A stretch of 64,000 bases of DNA, from positions 62,001 through 126,000 of the forward strand of contig NZ_JAPDKN010000019.1 in NCBI RefSeq assembly GCF_026163565.1, in the 5' to 3' direction. The position numbers and the translations under genes were made by a program. Source of the DNA: Chryseobacterium sp. YIM B08800 (GTDB lineage Bacteria; Bacteroidota; Bacteroidia; Flavobacteriales; Weeksellaceae). Below are positions 26,187 through 37,035 of the stretch, piece after piece. Every line of letters starts with the position of its first letter. The first letter of the stretch is position 1. The notes under the pieces are model-generated. The model ran no database searches, was not told the origin of the DNA, and saw only the letters and a program-made list of their open reading frames with translations.

Positions 26187-27659
26187 ATGAATTCTGACAG
26201 TGACTTTATCAAAACGGTTTTCGGACTTAAACTAAAACAGCAGAGACAAAAGAAAAATTGGTCTTTGCAGGATCTTGCCGTAAAGACTGGATTATCAAAA
26301 TCTTACCTTAATGAAATTGAAAACGGTAAAAAATATCCGAAACATGACAAGATTATCCAGCTTTCAGAATCTCTGAACTGTACTTTTGATGATTTGGTTT
26401 CAACAAAACTTGATAAAAGTTTAGCACCTTTCAATGAAATTTTACAATCGGATTTTTTTAAAGAAATTCCTTTGGATCTTTTCGGAATTAATAAAAATAA
26501 TTTAATCAGTATCATCAGCGATGCGCCGAAAAAAGTGACCGCTTTTATTAATGCTTTGATAGAAATTTCACAGAACTATAATTTAGGAAAAGAGCGGTTT
26601 TACTTTGCCGTTTTACGCTCGTTTCAGGAATTAAATGATAATTATTTCCCTGAAATTGAGGATAAAGTTTTGCAGTTTGCACAGGAAAATCAATTGAAGA
26701 TCAATAAAAATTTACAAACTGATATTTTAGAAAAAATATTGACCGATAGATTCAGTTACACGATTCAATCAGAAGATTTTGAACAATATGGAACATTGGA
26801 TAATCTTCGGTCGTTATTTATTCCTGAGAAAAAATTATTGCTTTTAAATAAAAAATTAGAGCAAGATCAAAAGACCTTTATTTTTGCGAAAGAAATAGGC
26901 TTCAATGTTTTGGAATTAAAGAATCGTCCGAACACTTATTCATGGCTTGATTTTGGAAGTTTTGAAGAGATTTTGAATAACTTTTATGCTTCTTATTTCG
27001 CAGGAGCTTTATTGATCTCAAAACAAAAAACAATTGAAGAAACTTCTGATTTTTTCCTACAAAACGATTGGAAGCCGACCAATTTTGAAGATCTAATTAA
27101 AAAATTTACTCATTCACCTGAAACATTTTATTATCGTTTAACCAATATTCTTTCTTCAGAATTAGGAATTAAGGATTTGTTTTATTTATGTCTGGTTAAA
27201 AAGAAAAATTCAGATAAAATTCAGATTTTAAAGGAATTACACCTTAATCATCAACAAGCTCCACACGCCAACGCAACCAATGAACATTACTGCAGAAGAT
27301 GGATTGCGATTAAAAACCTTCATGAATTAACTGAAAATGAAACATTGACAGATGCCCAAATTTCACATTACAAAGATCAAGGCGTAAGTTATTTGGTGAT
27401 TTCTACTTCACAAAAAAACCCGTTTTCGGATGGAAGTAACAGAAGTTATTGCTTGGGAATTTTATTGAATTCGCAGACCATTAAAAAAATTAATTTTATT
27501 AAATCTGAAACTTTAAAAACCATCAATGTTGGGGTAACTTGCGAATCGTGCAGCATTGCAGATTGCGAAGTGAGACAGTCTCCTCCAATTCGATTGGAAA
27601 AGGAATATTTTAATTCTAGTATGAAAAATGCGATTGAGAAGATCAGGAAGGATTTTTAG
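26187..27659 (+). CDS. ScfR/RamB-type transcriptional regulator (XRE HTH, IrrE-like, DUF2083)
   Basis: A 490-residue regulator. An XRE-type helix-turn-helix (about 9-64: LKLKQQRQKKNWSLQDLAVK, TGLSKSYLNEIENG) is followed by an IrrE-like middle domain and a C-terminal DUF2083 domain with the cysteine set CESCSIADCEVRQSPP (about 452-467). This domain order is that of the RamB/ScfR/PrpC-regulator group, which senses acyl-CoA-type or short-chain fatty acid metabolites. The usual AHELGH zinc site reads AKEIGF, so peptidase activity is lost. It is divergent from aceBA, whose regulator it is predicted to be. Confidence 0.85.
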   Translation: MNSDSDFIKTVFGLKLKQQRQKKNWSLQDLAVKTGLSKSYLNEIENGKKYPKHDKIIQLSESLNCTFDDLVSTKLDKSLAPFNEILQSDFFKEIPLDLFGINKNNLISIISDAPKKVTAFINALIEISQNYNLGKERFYFAVLRSFQELNDNYFPEIEDKVLQFAQENQLKINKNLQTDILEKILTDRFSYTIQSEDFEQYGTLDNLRSLFIPEKKLLLLNKKLEQDQKTFIFAKEIGFNVLELKNRPNTYSWLDFGSFEEILNNFYASYFAGALLISKQKTIEETSDFFLQNDWKPTNFEDLIKKFTHSPETFYYRLTNILSSELGIKDLFYLCLVKKKNSDKIQILKELHLNHQQAPHANATNEHYCRRWIAIKNLHELTENETLTDAQISHYKDQGVSYLVISTSQKNPFSDGSNRSYCLGILLNSQTIKKINFIKSETLKTINVGVTCESCSIADCEVRQSPPIRLEKEYFNSSMKNAIEKIRKDF

Positions 27660-27706
27660 GTTGGGAGTCGGATGATGGGAGTTTAATGTATTGAGAATAT
27701 TCTTTT

Positions 27707-27780
27707 AACGCGGAGTTCGCAATGATTTTAGGATAATATTTTGTTGATTTTTCGTTCGCAAGGGCGTTTCACTCAGCAAA
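27707..27780. repeat. Dispersed intergenic repeat, copy 2 (gcaaaggcg type)
   Basis: Its last 27 bp (27754-27780) match copy 1 at 19144-19170 in 26 of 27 bases, and the 5' part (aacgc start) has weaker similarity over about 75 bp. The copies are in the same orientation. Confidence 0.7.
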
Positions 27781-27904
27781 TGAAAACAGTAGAAAAAATT
27801 AAACCGCTATGTTTTAAAACTTCCGACTTCATGCTTCCATCTTTTAACCAAAAACTTTTCTTCTTCCAGCCATTTTCACTATCTTAGTTAAAACAAACAC
27901 ACAA

Positions 27905-28558
27905 ATGATTTTAGATATTTTCTTCCCGAATCGTTGCATTCACTGCAACCGGATTATTGACGGCGACTTGCTTGTCTGCAATCTTTGTTTTGAACAAATT
28001 CACTTTACACATTTCAATTTTTTAGACGACAATTATATTTTAGAGAAATGTAAACTTCTCTTTCCAATTGAAAATGCTTTTGCACTCATGCAGTTTGAAA
28101 AGGAAAATTTAAGCCGAAAAATTATTCACGAATTAAAATATAAAAGCCGAGAAAAAGTAGGAAAGATTTTAGCTGAATGGACAACAGAACGTTTAGATCT
28201 CAAAAATGAAAAACCTGATTTGTTGGTTTCTGTTCCATTGCATCCAAAGAAATTAAAAGAGAGAGGTTATAATCAACTGCATTTGTTTACAGAAACATTA
28301 TCGAAGTTTTATGAGATTCCTTTTAGGCATGATTTAATTAAAAGAAATCATTATTCAAAAGCACAAGCTTTGAAAGACAGACAACATCGTCTGGAAACCC
28401 AAAATCCGTTTTCAATTACAGAAAACATTTCAGGAAAACATATTTTATTGATAGATGATGTTTTCACCACCGGAAATACAATTGCTTCAATCGCCTGGGA
28501 AATTTTGAAAACAGGAGACAATAAAGTGAGTATTTTGGTAATGGCAATGGATGAATGA
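27905..28558 (+). CDS. ComF family protein (phosphoribosyltransferase-like)
   Basis: A 217-residue protein with an N-terminal four-Cys zinc site (C11xxC14 ... C25xxC28), then a phosphoribosyltransferase-type domain with the PRPP-binding loop ILLIDDVFTTGNTIAS (about 180-195) and PLHPKKLKERGYNQ, the conserved ComF motif. ComF/GntX proteins take part in natural transformation in some bacteria, with a role in single-strand DNA handling; that role is not shown in flavobacteria. Single gene facing the cytochrome-like lipoprotein gene, with a shared terminator at 28694-28722. Confidence 0.93.
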   Translation: MILDIFFPNRCIHCNRIIDGDLLVCNLCFEQIHFTHFNFLDDNYILEKCKLLFPIENAFALMQFEKENLSRKIIHELKYKSREKVGKILAEWTTERLDLKNEKPDLLVSVPLHPKKLKERGYNQLHLFTETLSKFYEIPFRHDLIKRNHYSKAQALKDRQHRLETQNPFSITENISGKHILLIDDVFTTGNTIASIAWEILKTGDNKVSILVMAMDE

Positions 28559-28693
28559 TTTTTAAGTCAGTTTAAAATAGCTTTAGATTTAACCGCAAAA
28601 GCAACAAAAGACAATCATAAAGCTATTATTAGATAATCAAAGTTCTCAAAAGAATAAAAATCAAAGATTTTTTAAAGGCTTTTTTTCATTAAA

Positions 28694-28722
28694 AAAGCCC
28701 CAATCATTAAAATTGAGGCTTT
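28694..28722. terminator. Terminator for the cytochrome-like lipoprotein gene, possibly bidirectional
   Basis: AAAGCC-CAAT pairs with ATTG-GGCTTT across one mismatch, with A/T runs on both sides. It lies 12 bp after the minus-strand stop at 28734. Confidence 0.8.
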
Positions 28723-28733
28723 AAAAGTTTTTA

Positions 28734-30197
28734 TTAATCTATTTTTTTTCTTCTAAATTCTTCGAAACTATCTTCATATTCTTCAGAGCCTCTACTCGAC
28801 TTCATCATTCCATTATTTTTAGACTTATAATATTTATTCAAAAAGGCAAGATATGCATTCATCGATTTAAAATTCATCGCCATATTATAATCAAATGAGA
28901 ATTGACCAGGATCAAAACTTTCTCCTTTCAAATTCCTATTGTATCGTAAAAATTCAGGAGTGTTGTAATTAAAAAAAGTAGCTCCCTTATTTGACGACGG
29001 CAAGAGAAACGAAGAGAATTGTTGTTGCGACGGCGCATGGCAACTCATACAAGAGGTCATTGGCAATCTGGCAAGTGTATCTGTTTTTACCACACCTTTG
29101 TCGGTAACATCAACCACACCTTGCAACGCAACAGCTCCGTCATTGGGACCGCTTAATCTTCCGCCCCACCCTAGAGTTTCTCTGCTATAGTAAGGAGCGT
29201 TATCATTAATCCATGTTTGTGTTAATTTTTTATTTTGTACTTCTACCGTTTTAAAATCGGTATCAACATCCGGATCCATCCCCCACATTGCACCCAACGG
29301 AACAAATTTGTCTAAAATATTAGTGGATTTAATATTTTTATCATACACAAAAGTTGTGAAAACCCAACCTGTTTCCGGAGCGGCTTTAGAATCTTTTACC
29401 ACAACATCTATCTGAAATAGACTCACCTTTTTATAGTCATATTTTTTTCTGTAGGGATCCGTAGATTGAGCATCCAACTGATTATAAATCGTAAAAAGTG
29501 GCGCATCTTGCATATCTGACCATTCATCGCCATTCAACTCTGAAAAAGCAAACTTCACGATTACCGAGCCTTCTTTGAACTGACCTTTATCTTTATTCAG
29601 ATCAACACTGATAAAGCTATTAATCGGTTTTGAGCTTTTAAAATAAGCCGAATCTATTTTTAACGGAACATTTCCGTTTTTATCAAAAACTTCGCCTATC
29701 GTAAACGCCGCCAATGGATCGTACAATACCAGTACAAAACCTTCCTGGTTTTTGTTTACACCTTTAAAAGTTCCTGCAGAATTGGGGTTTCCGGGATAAG
29801 TTCCCATGATAGGATCTCTTTTGCTTCCCATCCAAGGTTCATGAAACCAGCCGACATCTTTTGCATTGAATTTGTCTTTCTCATTAATCATTTTGGTAAT
29901 TAATGGCGATGCATAATCTTTCAGTCCAGAAACATACTTTTCTGCATTTTGTACAGTGATTTTTTCATTAAAATCATTAATGAGTTTAAATCCTACATCC
30001 GGTTGTGTTCGAGGATAATCTGCATTTAATTTAAAAAATTCTGTTCTGTCTTTCGGGATAGAATCGGAATGATTCTTAAACGCTTCTTTCCTCACCAGTT
30101 CATCCGGCGGTAAATCTGATTTGGAATTCTTTTTCTCTTCGCTACAGGAGCATAGCGCAAGCGAGCCTAAAGTAAGGCTTAAAAAAAATGTTTTCAT
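28734..30197 (-). CDS. Exported lipoprotein with one c-type haem motif, unknown function
   Basis: A 487-residue lipoprotein: signal peptide ending ALCSCSEEKK (lipobox Cys near residue 19). A single CMSCH haem-attachment motif lies near residue 382 (LPMTSCMSCHAPS), with several Met and His nearby as possible axial ligands. The long stretch before it (about 60-370) is beta-rich and unfamiliar. It stands alone without a cytochrome biogenesis or oxidase cluster beside it. It could carry electrons in the periplasm or be a haem-dependent enzyme; I do not recognise a named family. Confidence 0.75.
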   Translation of the reverse strand: MKTFFLSLTLGSLALCSCSEEKKNSKSDLPPDELVRKEAFKNHSDSIPKDRTEFFKLNADYPRTQPDVGFKLINDFNEKITVQNAEKYVSGLKDYASPLITKMINEKDKFNAKDVGWFHEPWMGSKRDPIMGTYPGNPNSAGTFKGVNKNQEGFVLVLYDPLAAFTIGEVFDKNGNVPLKIDSAYFKSSKPINSFISVDLNKDKGQFKEGSVIVKFAFSELNGDEWSDMQDAPLFTIYNQLDAQSTDPYRKKYDYKKVSLFQIDVVVKDSKAAPETGWVFTTFVYDKNIKSTNILDKFVPLGAMWGMDPDVDTDFKTVEVQNKKLTQTWINDNAPYYSRETLGWGGRLSGPNDGAVALQGVVDVTDKGVVKTDTLARLPMTSCMSCHAPSQQQFSSFLLPSSNKGATFFNYNTPEFLRYNRNLKGESFDPGQFSFDYNMAMNFKSMNAYLAFLNKYYKSKNNGMMKSSRGSEEYEDSFEEFRRKKID

Positions 30198-30361
30198 TGA
30201 ATTAGTTTTTGGTTATTAGTTTTTTTACCATCATCAAACTTTTACATTCAATAATGATTAATTAAATATATGAATTTTTTAAATATAATTTAACATAAAA
30301 TCAAAAACAATATAAAATTAACATTAACTTAAAGATATATTTCAGAAAACTTATTACAAAA

Positions 30362-30385
30362 AAACCTTAGACGAATCTAAGGTTT
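30362..30385 (-). terminator. Terminator of upp
   Basis: AAACCTTAGA pairs perfectly with TCTAAGGTTT around a CGAA loop, followed by T residues on the minus strand. It lies 36 bp past the upp stop. Confidence 0.92.
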
Positions 30386-30420
30386 ATATATTTTGATTAA
30401 AAATTAATGTCTTTCAAAAC

Positions 30421-31071
30421 TTATCTCTGAAGTTTTTCGCCGTAACTTAAATCTCCGGCATCACCTAAACCTGGTGTAATATATCCTTTTGAAGTTAAGT
30501 TTTCATCAATAGCCCCTACCCAAATTTTTGCATTTGGATAAGCTTTTTCGATGGTTTCAACACCTTGCTTTGAAGCAATTGCCGCTACAATATGAAGCTG
30601 AGTAGGAGTTCCGTTGGTTAATAAATCTTTGATTGCTTCAATTAAAGAAGCTCCGGTTGCCAACATAGGATCTGCAACAATTAAAGGTCTTCCGTCAATA
30701 TTCGGACAGGTAAGATAATCCTGTTTGATTGAAAAATAATCGTTGGCATCATGTTTTCTATACGCTGCTACAAAACCGCAATCTGCTCTATCCAAATAAT
30801 TTAAAATCCCTTCAAACAAAGGCACTCCAGCTCTTAAAATCGTGGTAATAACAGGCTGAACAGCAATTTCTTTTACTTTAATCGTATCTAAAGGAGTCTG
30901 AATTTCAACTTCTTTCTGTTCTAAACTTTTACTGATTTCAAATGCTGCAATCTCCCCGATTCTTTCCATATTCCTACGGAATCTCATTCTGTCGTGCTGA
31001 ATTTCTACGTTTCTAAGCTCATTAATCCAAGTATTAACCAAAGAAAACTGTTCTGATAAGACGGTAACCAT
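30421..31071 (-). CDS. upp: Uracil phosphoribosyltransferase (pyrimidine salvage)
   Basis: A 216-residue enzyme that converts uracil and PRPP to UMP. The PRPP-binding loop LIVADPMLATGAS (about 130-142) and the TTILRAGVPLFEG segment near residue 76 define the family, and the C-terminal YITPGLGDAGDLSYG matches its uracil-binding region. It is 115 bp downstream of der on the same strand, separated from it by a 15-bp inverted repeat, and ends at a strong terminator. Flavobacterial upp genes are often close to nucleotide-related and GTPase genes. Confidence 0.96.
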   Translation of the reverse strand: MVTVLSEQFSLVNTWINELRNVEIQHDRMRFRRNMERIGEIAAFEISKSLEQKEVEIQTPLDTIKVKEIAVQPVITTILRAGVPLFEGILNYLDRADCGFVAAYRKHDANDYFSIKQDYLTCPNIDGRPLIVADPMLATGASLIEAIKDLLTNGTPTQLHIVAAIASKQGVETIEKAYPNAKIWVGAIDENLTSKGYITPGLGDAGDLSYGEKLQR

Positions 31072-31093
31072 AATCTTAATTTGAAAATTTAGA

Positions 31094-31182
31094 AATTTGA
31101 AAATTTGAAAATAATTCTAAAAAGCTTAACTAAAAACAATGATTTTAATTTTCAAATTAAACCTTTATCAAATTTTCAAATT
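31094..31182. repeat. Inverted repeat (AATTTGAAAATTTGA) in the der-upp spacer
   Basis: The arms at 31094-31108 and 31168-31182 are perfect 15-bp inverted copies around a 59-bp loop, within a wider AAATTTGAAA-type repetitive sequence. It may weakly terminate der transcripts or be a remnant repeat. Confidence 0.6.
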
Positions 31183-31186
31183 GATA

Positions 31187-32497
31187 TTATTTTTGTCTGA
31201 AATACACTTCAATAGGAACTCCGGTAAACCCGAATTGCTTTCTCAATTGGTTTTCAGTAAATCTCTTGTAAGGTTCTTTCACATATTGCGGCAGGTTACA
31301 GAAGAATACAAACTGTGGTGACGGCGTCGGAAGCTGTACACAATATTTGATTTTAATGTATTTTCCTTTATTTGCAGGAGGTGGAGTTGCCTCAAAAATA
31401 GGAAGCATCACTTCATTTAATTTTGAAGTTTTGATCTTCTTCTTACGATCTTCGTAAACAGTCATAGCCATTTCTACAGCTTTCAAAATTCTCTGCTTCG
31501 TTAAAGCCGAAACAAACAAAATTGGAATATCACTGAACTGTCCGATCTTGTCTCTGATTGATTTTTCGAAATCTCTGATGGTATTTGTTTGTTTGTCTTC
31601 AATCAAATCCCATTTGTTGACAACAATTACGATCCCTTTTCTGTTTTTCTGAGCCAAACCAAAGATATTCATATCCTGAGATTCCCATCCTAAAGTAGCA
31701 TCAACCATGATAATCACCACATCAGAATATTCGATTGAACGAATAGAACGCATTACAGAATAGAATTCTAAATCTTCATTTACCTTAGACTTTCTTCTCA
31801 TTCCCGCTGTATCTACCAATACAAACTCGTGTCCGAATTTATTGTACAACGTCTGAATACTGTCTCTTGTAGTTCCTGCAACATCAGTTACGATATTTCT
31901 TTCAGCATCAAGCAATGCATTCGTCATTGTAGATTTCCCTACGTTCGGACGACCTGCAATGGTGATTTTTGGTAATCCTTCAAACGGATCTTTATAATCT
32001 GTAGTTGGGAAATCTCTTACAATATCATCCAAAATCTCTCCTGTTCCGGAACCTGTTGCAGAAGAAATAGTGTAATATTTATCAATTCCCAATTGGTAAA
32101 ATTCTGTAGCATCTAATTCTTCTTTTGAAGAATCTACTTTATTAATAACAATGTAGGTAGGCTTGTTTGATCTTCTCAACATTTCATGGATCTCATGATC
32201 CGTATCGGTAAGACCTTCTTCTACATTCAGCATAAATATAATTGATGTAGCTTCGTCAATCGCCAATTGTACCTGTTTAGAAATTTCTCCCTGAAAAACA
32301 TCATCATTATTAACGTCATAACCTCCTGTATCGATTACAGTAAAATCTACACCATTCCAGTCAGATTTTCCGTAGTGACGGTCTCTGGTAACACCGGCAG
32401 TAGAGTCTACAATAGCCTCTCTTCTTTCTAATAAACGATTAAATAACGTGGATTTTCCTACGTTGGGACGCCCAACAATAGCAACAATATTTGACAT
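31187..32497 (-). CDS. der: Ribosome biogenesis GTPase Der (EngA)
   Basis: A 436-residue protein with two tandem GTPase domains, the defining feature of Der. Both P-loops read GRPNVGKS (residues 8-15 and about 182-189), with DTGGYD/DTAGMRRK switch II segments and NKVD/NKWD specificity motifs, and a C-terminal KH-like domain that binds rRNA. It acts in assembly of the 50S subunit. It is preceded by a good promoter (TTG-N17-TATCTTTG) and a leader of about 80 nt containing a small hairpin at 32554-32568. Confidence 0.97.
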   Translation of the reverse strand: MSNIVAIVGRPNVGKSTLFNRLLERREAIVDSTAGVTRDRHYGKSDWNGVDFTVIDTGGYDVNNDDVFQGEISKQVQLAIDEATSIIFMLNVEEGLTDTDHEIHEMLRRSNKPTYIVINKVDSSKEELDATEFYQLGIDKYYTISSATGSGTGEILDDIVRDFPTTDYKDPFEGLPKITIAGRPNVGKSTMTNALLDAERNIVTDVAGTTRDSIQTLYNKFGHEFVLVDTAGMRRKSKVNEDLEFYSVMRSIRSIEYSDVVIIMVDATLGWESQDMNIFGLAQKNRKGIVIVVNKWDLIEDKQTNTIRDFEKSIRDKIGQFSDIPILFVSALTKQRILKAVEMAMTVYEDRKKKIKTSKLNEVMLPIFEATPPPANKGKYIKIKYCVQLPTPSPQFVFFCNLPQYVKEPYKRFTENQLRKQFGFTGVPIEVYFRQK

Positions 32498-32553
32498 AAA
32501 AAATGTTTAATAATCCTTCGACAAAGCGATAGGACAAGATTATCAATGAGTTA

Positions 32554-32568
32554 CTCCAACTTTTGGAG
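32554..32568 (-). promoter_or_regulatory. Hairpin in the der leader
   Basis: CTCCAA/TTGGAG around a 3-nt loop lies between the der -7 box and its ATG, about 15 nt downstream of the predicted transcription start. Possible role in mRNA stability or attenuation. Confidence 0.35.
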
Positions 32569-32580
32569 CTCAATTTTTTG

Positions 32581-32608
32581 CAAAGATAAGCTTTTATTAT
32601 TTAAGCAA
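32581..32608 (-). promoter_or_regulatory. Promoter of der (Bacteroidota type)
   Basis: On the minus strand TTG (32606-32608), 17 nt, then TATCTTTG (32581-32588). This is one of the best consensus matches in the window, with a leader of about 80 nt. Confidence 0.75.
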
Positions 32609-32713
32609 TAAAAATCTCTCTGATTGTGAATCTGATATTTTTAAATAGCTGTTTTTATCATTCTATTTTTTTAATAAACTTATACTTAATCACCATAATG
32701 ACTAAACAAAAAA

Positions 32714-32735
32714 AAGACAGTCAAACGACTGCCTT
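32714..32735 (-). terminator. Terminator of katG
   Basis: AAGGCAGTC pairs with GACTGTCTT (one G-U) around a 4-nt loop on the minus strand, followed by a T run. It lies 20 bp after the katG stop. Confidence 0.85.
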
Positions 32736-32754
32736 CATAAATATGATTTATAAT

Positions 32755-35375
<2,621 letters not shown>

Positions 35376-35837
35376 ATGAAAAAAGTAATGATCATTCTTC
35401 TTGTCGCCTTTATTATCATCCAGTTTTTTCCGATTGATAAAACCAACAAGCCTCTTAATCCGAGAATGGATTTTTTAAAAATTAAAACCCATACTTCTCC
35501 GGAAATATCAAAACTGATTACCAACTCGTGTTACGACTGTCATTCTGACGAAACAAAATATCCTTGGTACACCAATATTGCTCCGGCTTCGTGGTGGATA
35601 AAAAATCATATTGATGAAGGAAGAAAACATCTTAATTTTTCTACATTTGCTACTTACGAACCGAAAAGACAGATTCATAAGATGGAAGAATGTGTAGAAA
35701 TGCTCGAAAAACATGAAATGCCTTTGGAATCTTATTATTTGGGACATCAAGATGCAAAACTCACCGACGCTCAAAGAAAAGAACTGATTACTTATTTTAA
35801 AAGAGAGATCCAAGAAACAAAATTTAAAACAGAATAG
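35376..35837 (+). CDS. Haem-binding domain protein, membrane-anchored
   Basis: A 153-residue protein with one N-terminal membrane/signal segment (about 4-20) and the CYDCH haem-c motif (C52, C55, H56) followed by the family sequence SDETKYPWYTNIAPASWWIKNHI and a Met-rich end that can supply the second haem ligand. This matches the PF14376-type haem-binding domain common in Bacteroidota. It probably sits in the periplasm. It is followed 8 bp later by the DCC protein gene, and divergent from katG, which suggests an oxidative-stress or redox role. Confidence 0.88.
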   Translation: MKKVMIILLVAFIIIQFFPIDKTNKPLNPRMDFLKIKTHTSPEISKLITNSCYDCHSDETKYPWYTNIAPASWWIKNHIDEGRKHLNFSTFATYEPKRQIHKMEECVEMLEKHEMPLESYYLGHQDAKLTDAQRKELITYFKREIQETKFKTE

Positions 35838-35845
35838 TGGAAATC

Positions 35846-36259
35846 ATGCCGGAAATTTGGGAACAAAAACATATTGTATTTTTTGACGGTGAATGTGGTG
35901 TATGCAATTTTTGGGTGCAGTGGATTCTTGAGAGAGACAAAAAAAATCAGTTTATGTTTGCTTCTCTGCAATCAAATTTCGGGCAAAAATTTTTATCGGA
36001 AAGAGGTTTAGAAACAAAACAGTTTAACACCCTTTATCTTTGGAAACCCCATCAATATTATCTCATTAAATCTAAAGCTGTTCTAAAAATCGCCAATCTT
36101 TTAGGCGGAATCTATAATTTATCCGTGATCGGAAAATTGATTCCCACATTTATAAGTGATAAAATTTACAACAAAATTTCTGAAAACAGAATGAAGCTTT
36201 CGTCTCAAAAGTGCTTCCTGCCCGATCAACATCAAAAAAAGAAATTTATTGAAGTCTGA
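35846..36259 (+). CDS. DCC/DUF393 thiol-disulfide oxidoreductase-like protein
   Basis: A 137-residue protein with the family signature FFDGECGVCNFWVQW near its N-terminus (DxxCxxC), then LQSNFGQKFL and YLWKPHQYYLIKSKAVLKI, as usual for DUF393. The ATG at 35846 is preferred; an in-frame GTG that overlaps the preceding stop (35837) would add three residues. It overlaps or closely follows the haem-binding protein gene and is probably co-transcribed with it. The redox role is inferred from the CxxC motif. Confidence 0.88.
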   Translation: MPEIWEQKHIVFFDGECGVCNFWVQWILERDKKNQFMFASLQSNFGQKFLSERGLETKQFNTLYLWKPHQYYLIKSKAVLKIANLLGGIYNLSVIGKLIPTFISDKIYNKISENRMKLSSQKCFLPDQHQKKKFIEV

Positions 36260-36364
36260 TTTGGTTCAGAATTTGGTATCAGATTACTATAAGAAAATCT
36301 TAAATATTTCTATTAAATTTTTATAAACATTTAAGTTTTTCGAAGCATTATTTTTATTAATCCA

Positions 36365-36372
36365 TATATTTG
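36365..36372 (+). promoter_or_regulatory. -7 box TATATTTG, 6 nt before the DUF4290 ATG
   Basis: Perfect TAnnTTTG match. It overlaps an in-frame TTG, which shows that TTG is not the start; the ATG at 36379 is. Confidence 0.6.
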
Positions 36373-36378
36373 CAGACT

Positions 36379-37035
36379 ATGGAATACAATACCCAAAAAA
36401 CTCATCTCAATATGCCAGAATATGGCAGAATTATACAACAGTTGGTTGAGCGTTGCAAAGAAGTTTCAGACAAAGACGAAAGAAACGAAATGGCAATGGC
36501 AATCATTGATTTTATGGGTCAGAGAAACCCACAGCTCCGCGACGAAGAAAATTACAAACATAAACTTTGGGATCACCTCTATATTCTTGCCAATCATGAT
36601 TTGGATGTAGATTCCCCATATCCCTTTCCTACAAAAGAAGAACTTGCAGAAAAACCAAAAAGAATGGAATACCCTAAACTTCAGGGAGATTTCAAATTTT
36701 ATGGAAAAAGTATTCTTCAGTTGATCGAAAAAGCAATCGAACTTGAAGCCGGTGACGAAAAAGAAGCCCTAATCGAAGTGATTGCCAACAACATGAAAAA
36801 GTCTTACAATGTTTACAACAAAGAACATGTAACAGACGATGTGATTTTCCGTCATTTGAAAGAACTTTCGCAAAACAGATTAGACCTTACCGGTATTGAA
36901 AGCTTAGAGAAAAGCAAAATCTACTACGCTACCAATAACAACAGGAATAACAACAATAAAAACACAAACAACAAAAACCAATCCGCAAAAAGAAGATTTA
37001 ACAATAACAACAATAATCATAAGAACAGAAGGTAA
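36379..37035 (+). CDS. DUF4290 family protein with Asn-rich basic tail
   Basis: A 218-residue protein from the ATG at 36379. The first ~180 residues are the conserved, highly helical DUF4290 domain (NMPEYGRIIQQLVERCKEV, then LRDEENYKHKLWDHLYILAN). The last ~33 residues are almost only Asn, Lys and Arg (NNNRNNNNKNTNNKN and FNNNNNNHKNRR), a disordered basic tail typical of RNA-binding or phase-separating proteins. Its TAA stop overlaps the murA ATG, so the two are translationally coupled. Function unknown; the coupling to murA suggests a role in growth or wall synthesis control. Confidence 0.85.
   Translation: MEYNTQKTHLNMPEYGRIIQQLVERCKEVSDKDERNEMAMAIIDFMGQRNPQLRDEENYKHKLWDHLYILANHDLDVDSPYPFPTKEELAEKPKRMEYPKLQGDFKFYGKSILQLIEKAIELEAGDEKEALIEVIANNMKKSYNVYNKEHVTDDVIFRHLKELSQNRLDLTGIESLEKSKIYYATNNNRNNNNKNTNNKNQSAKRRFNNNNNNHKNRR

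Noticed and set aside
36370..36378. TTG start for the DUF4290 protein
   Set aside because: The TTG is inside the -7 box TATATTTG, so it precedes transcription; the ATG at 36379 follows directly.
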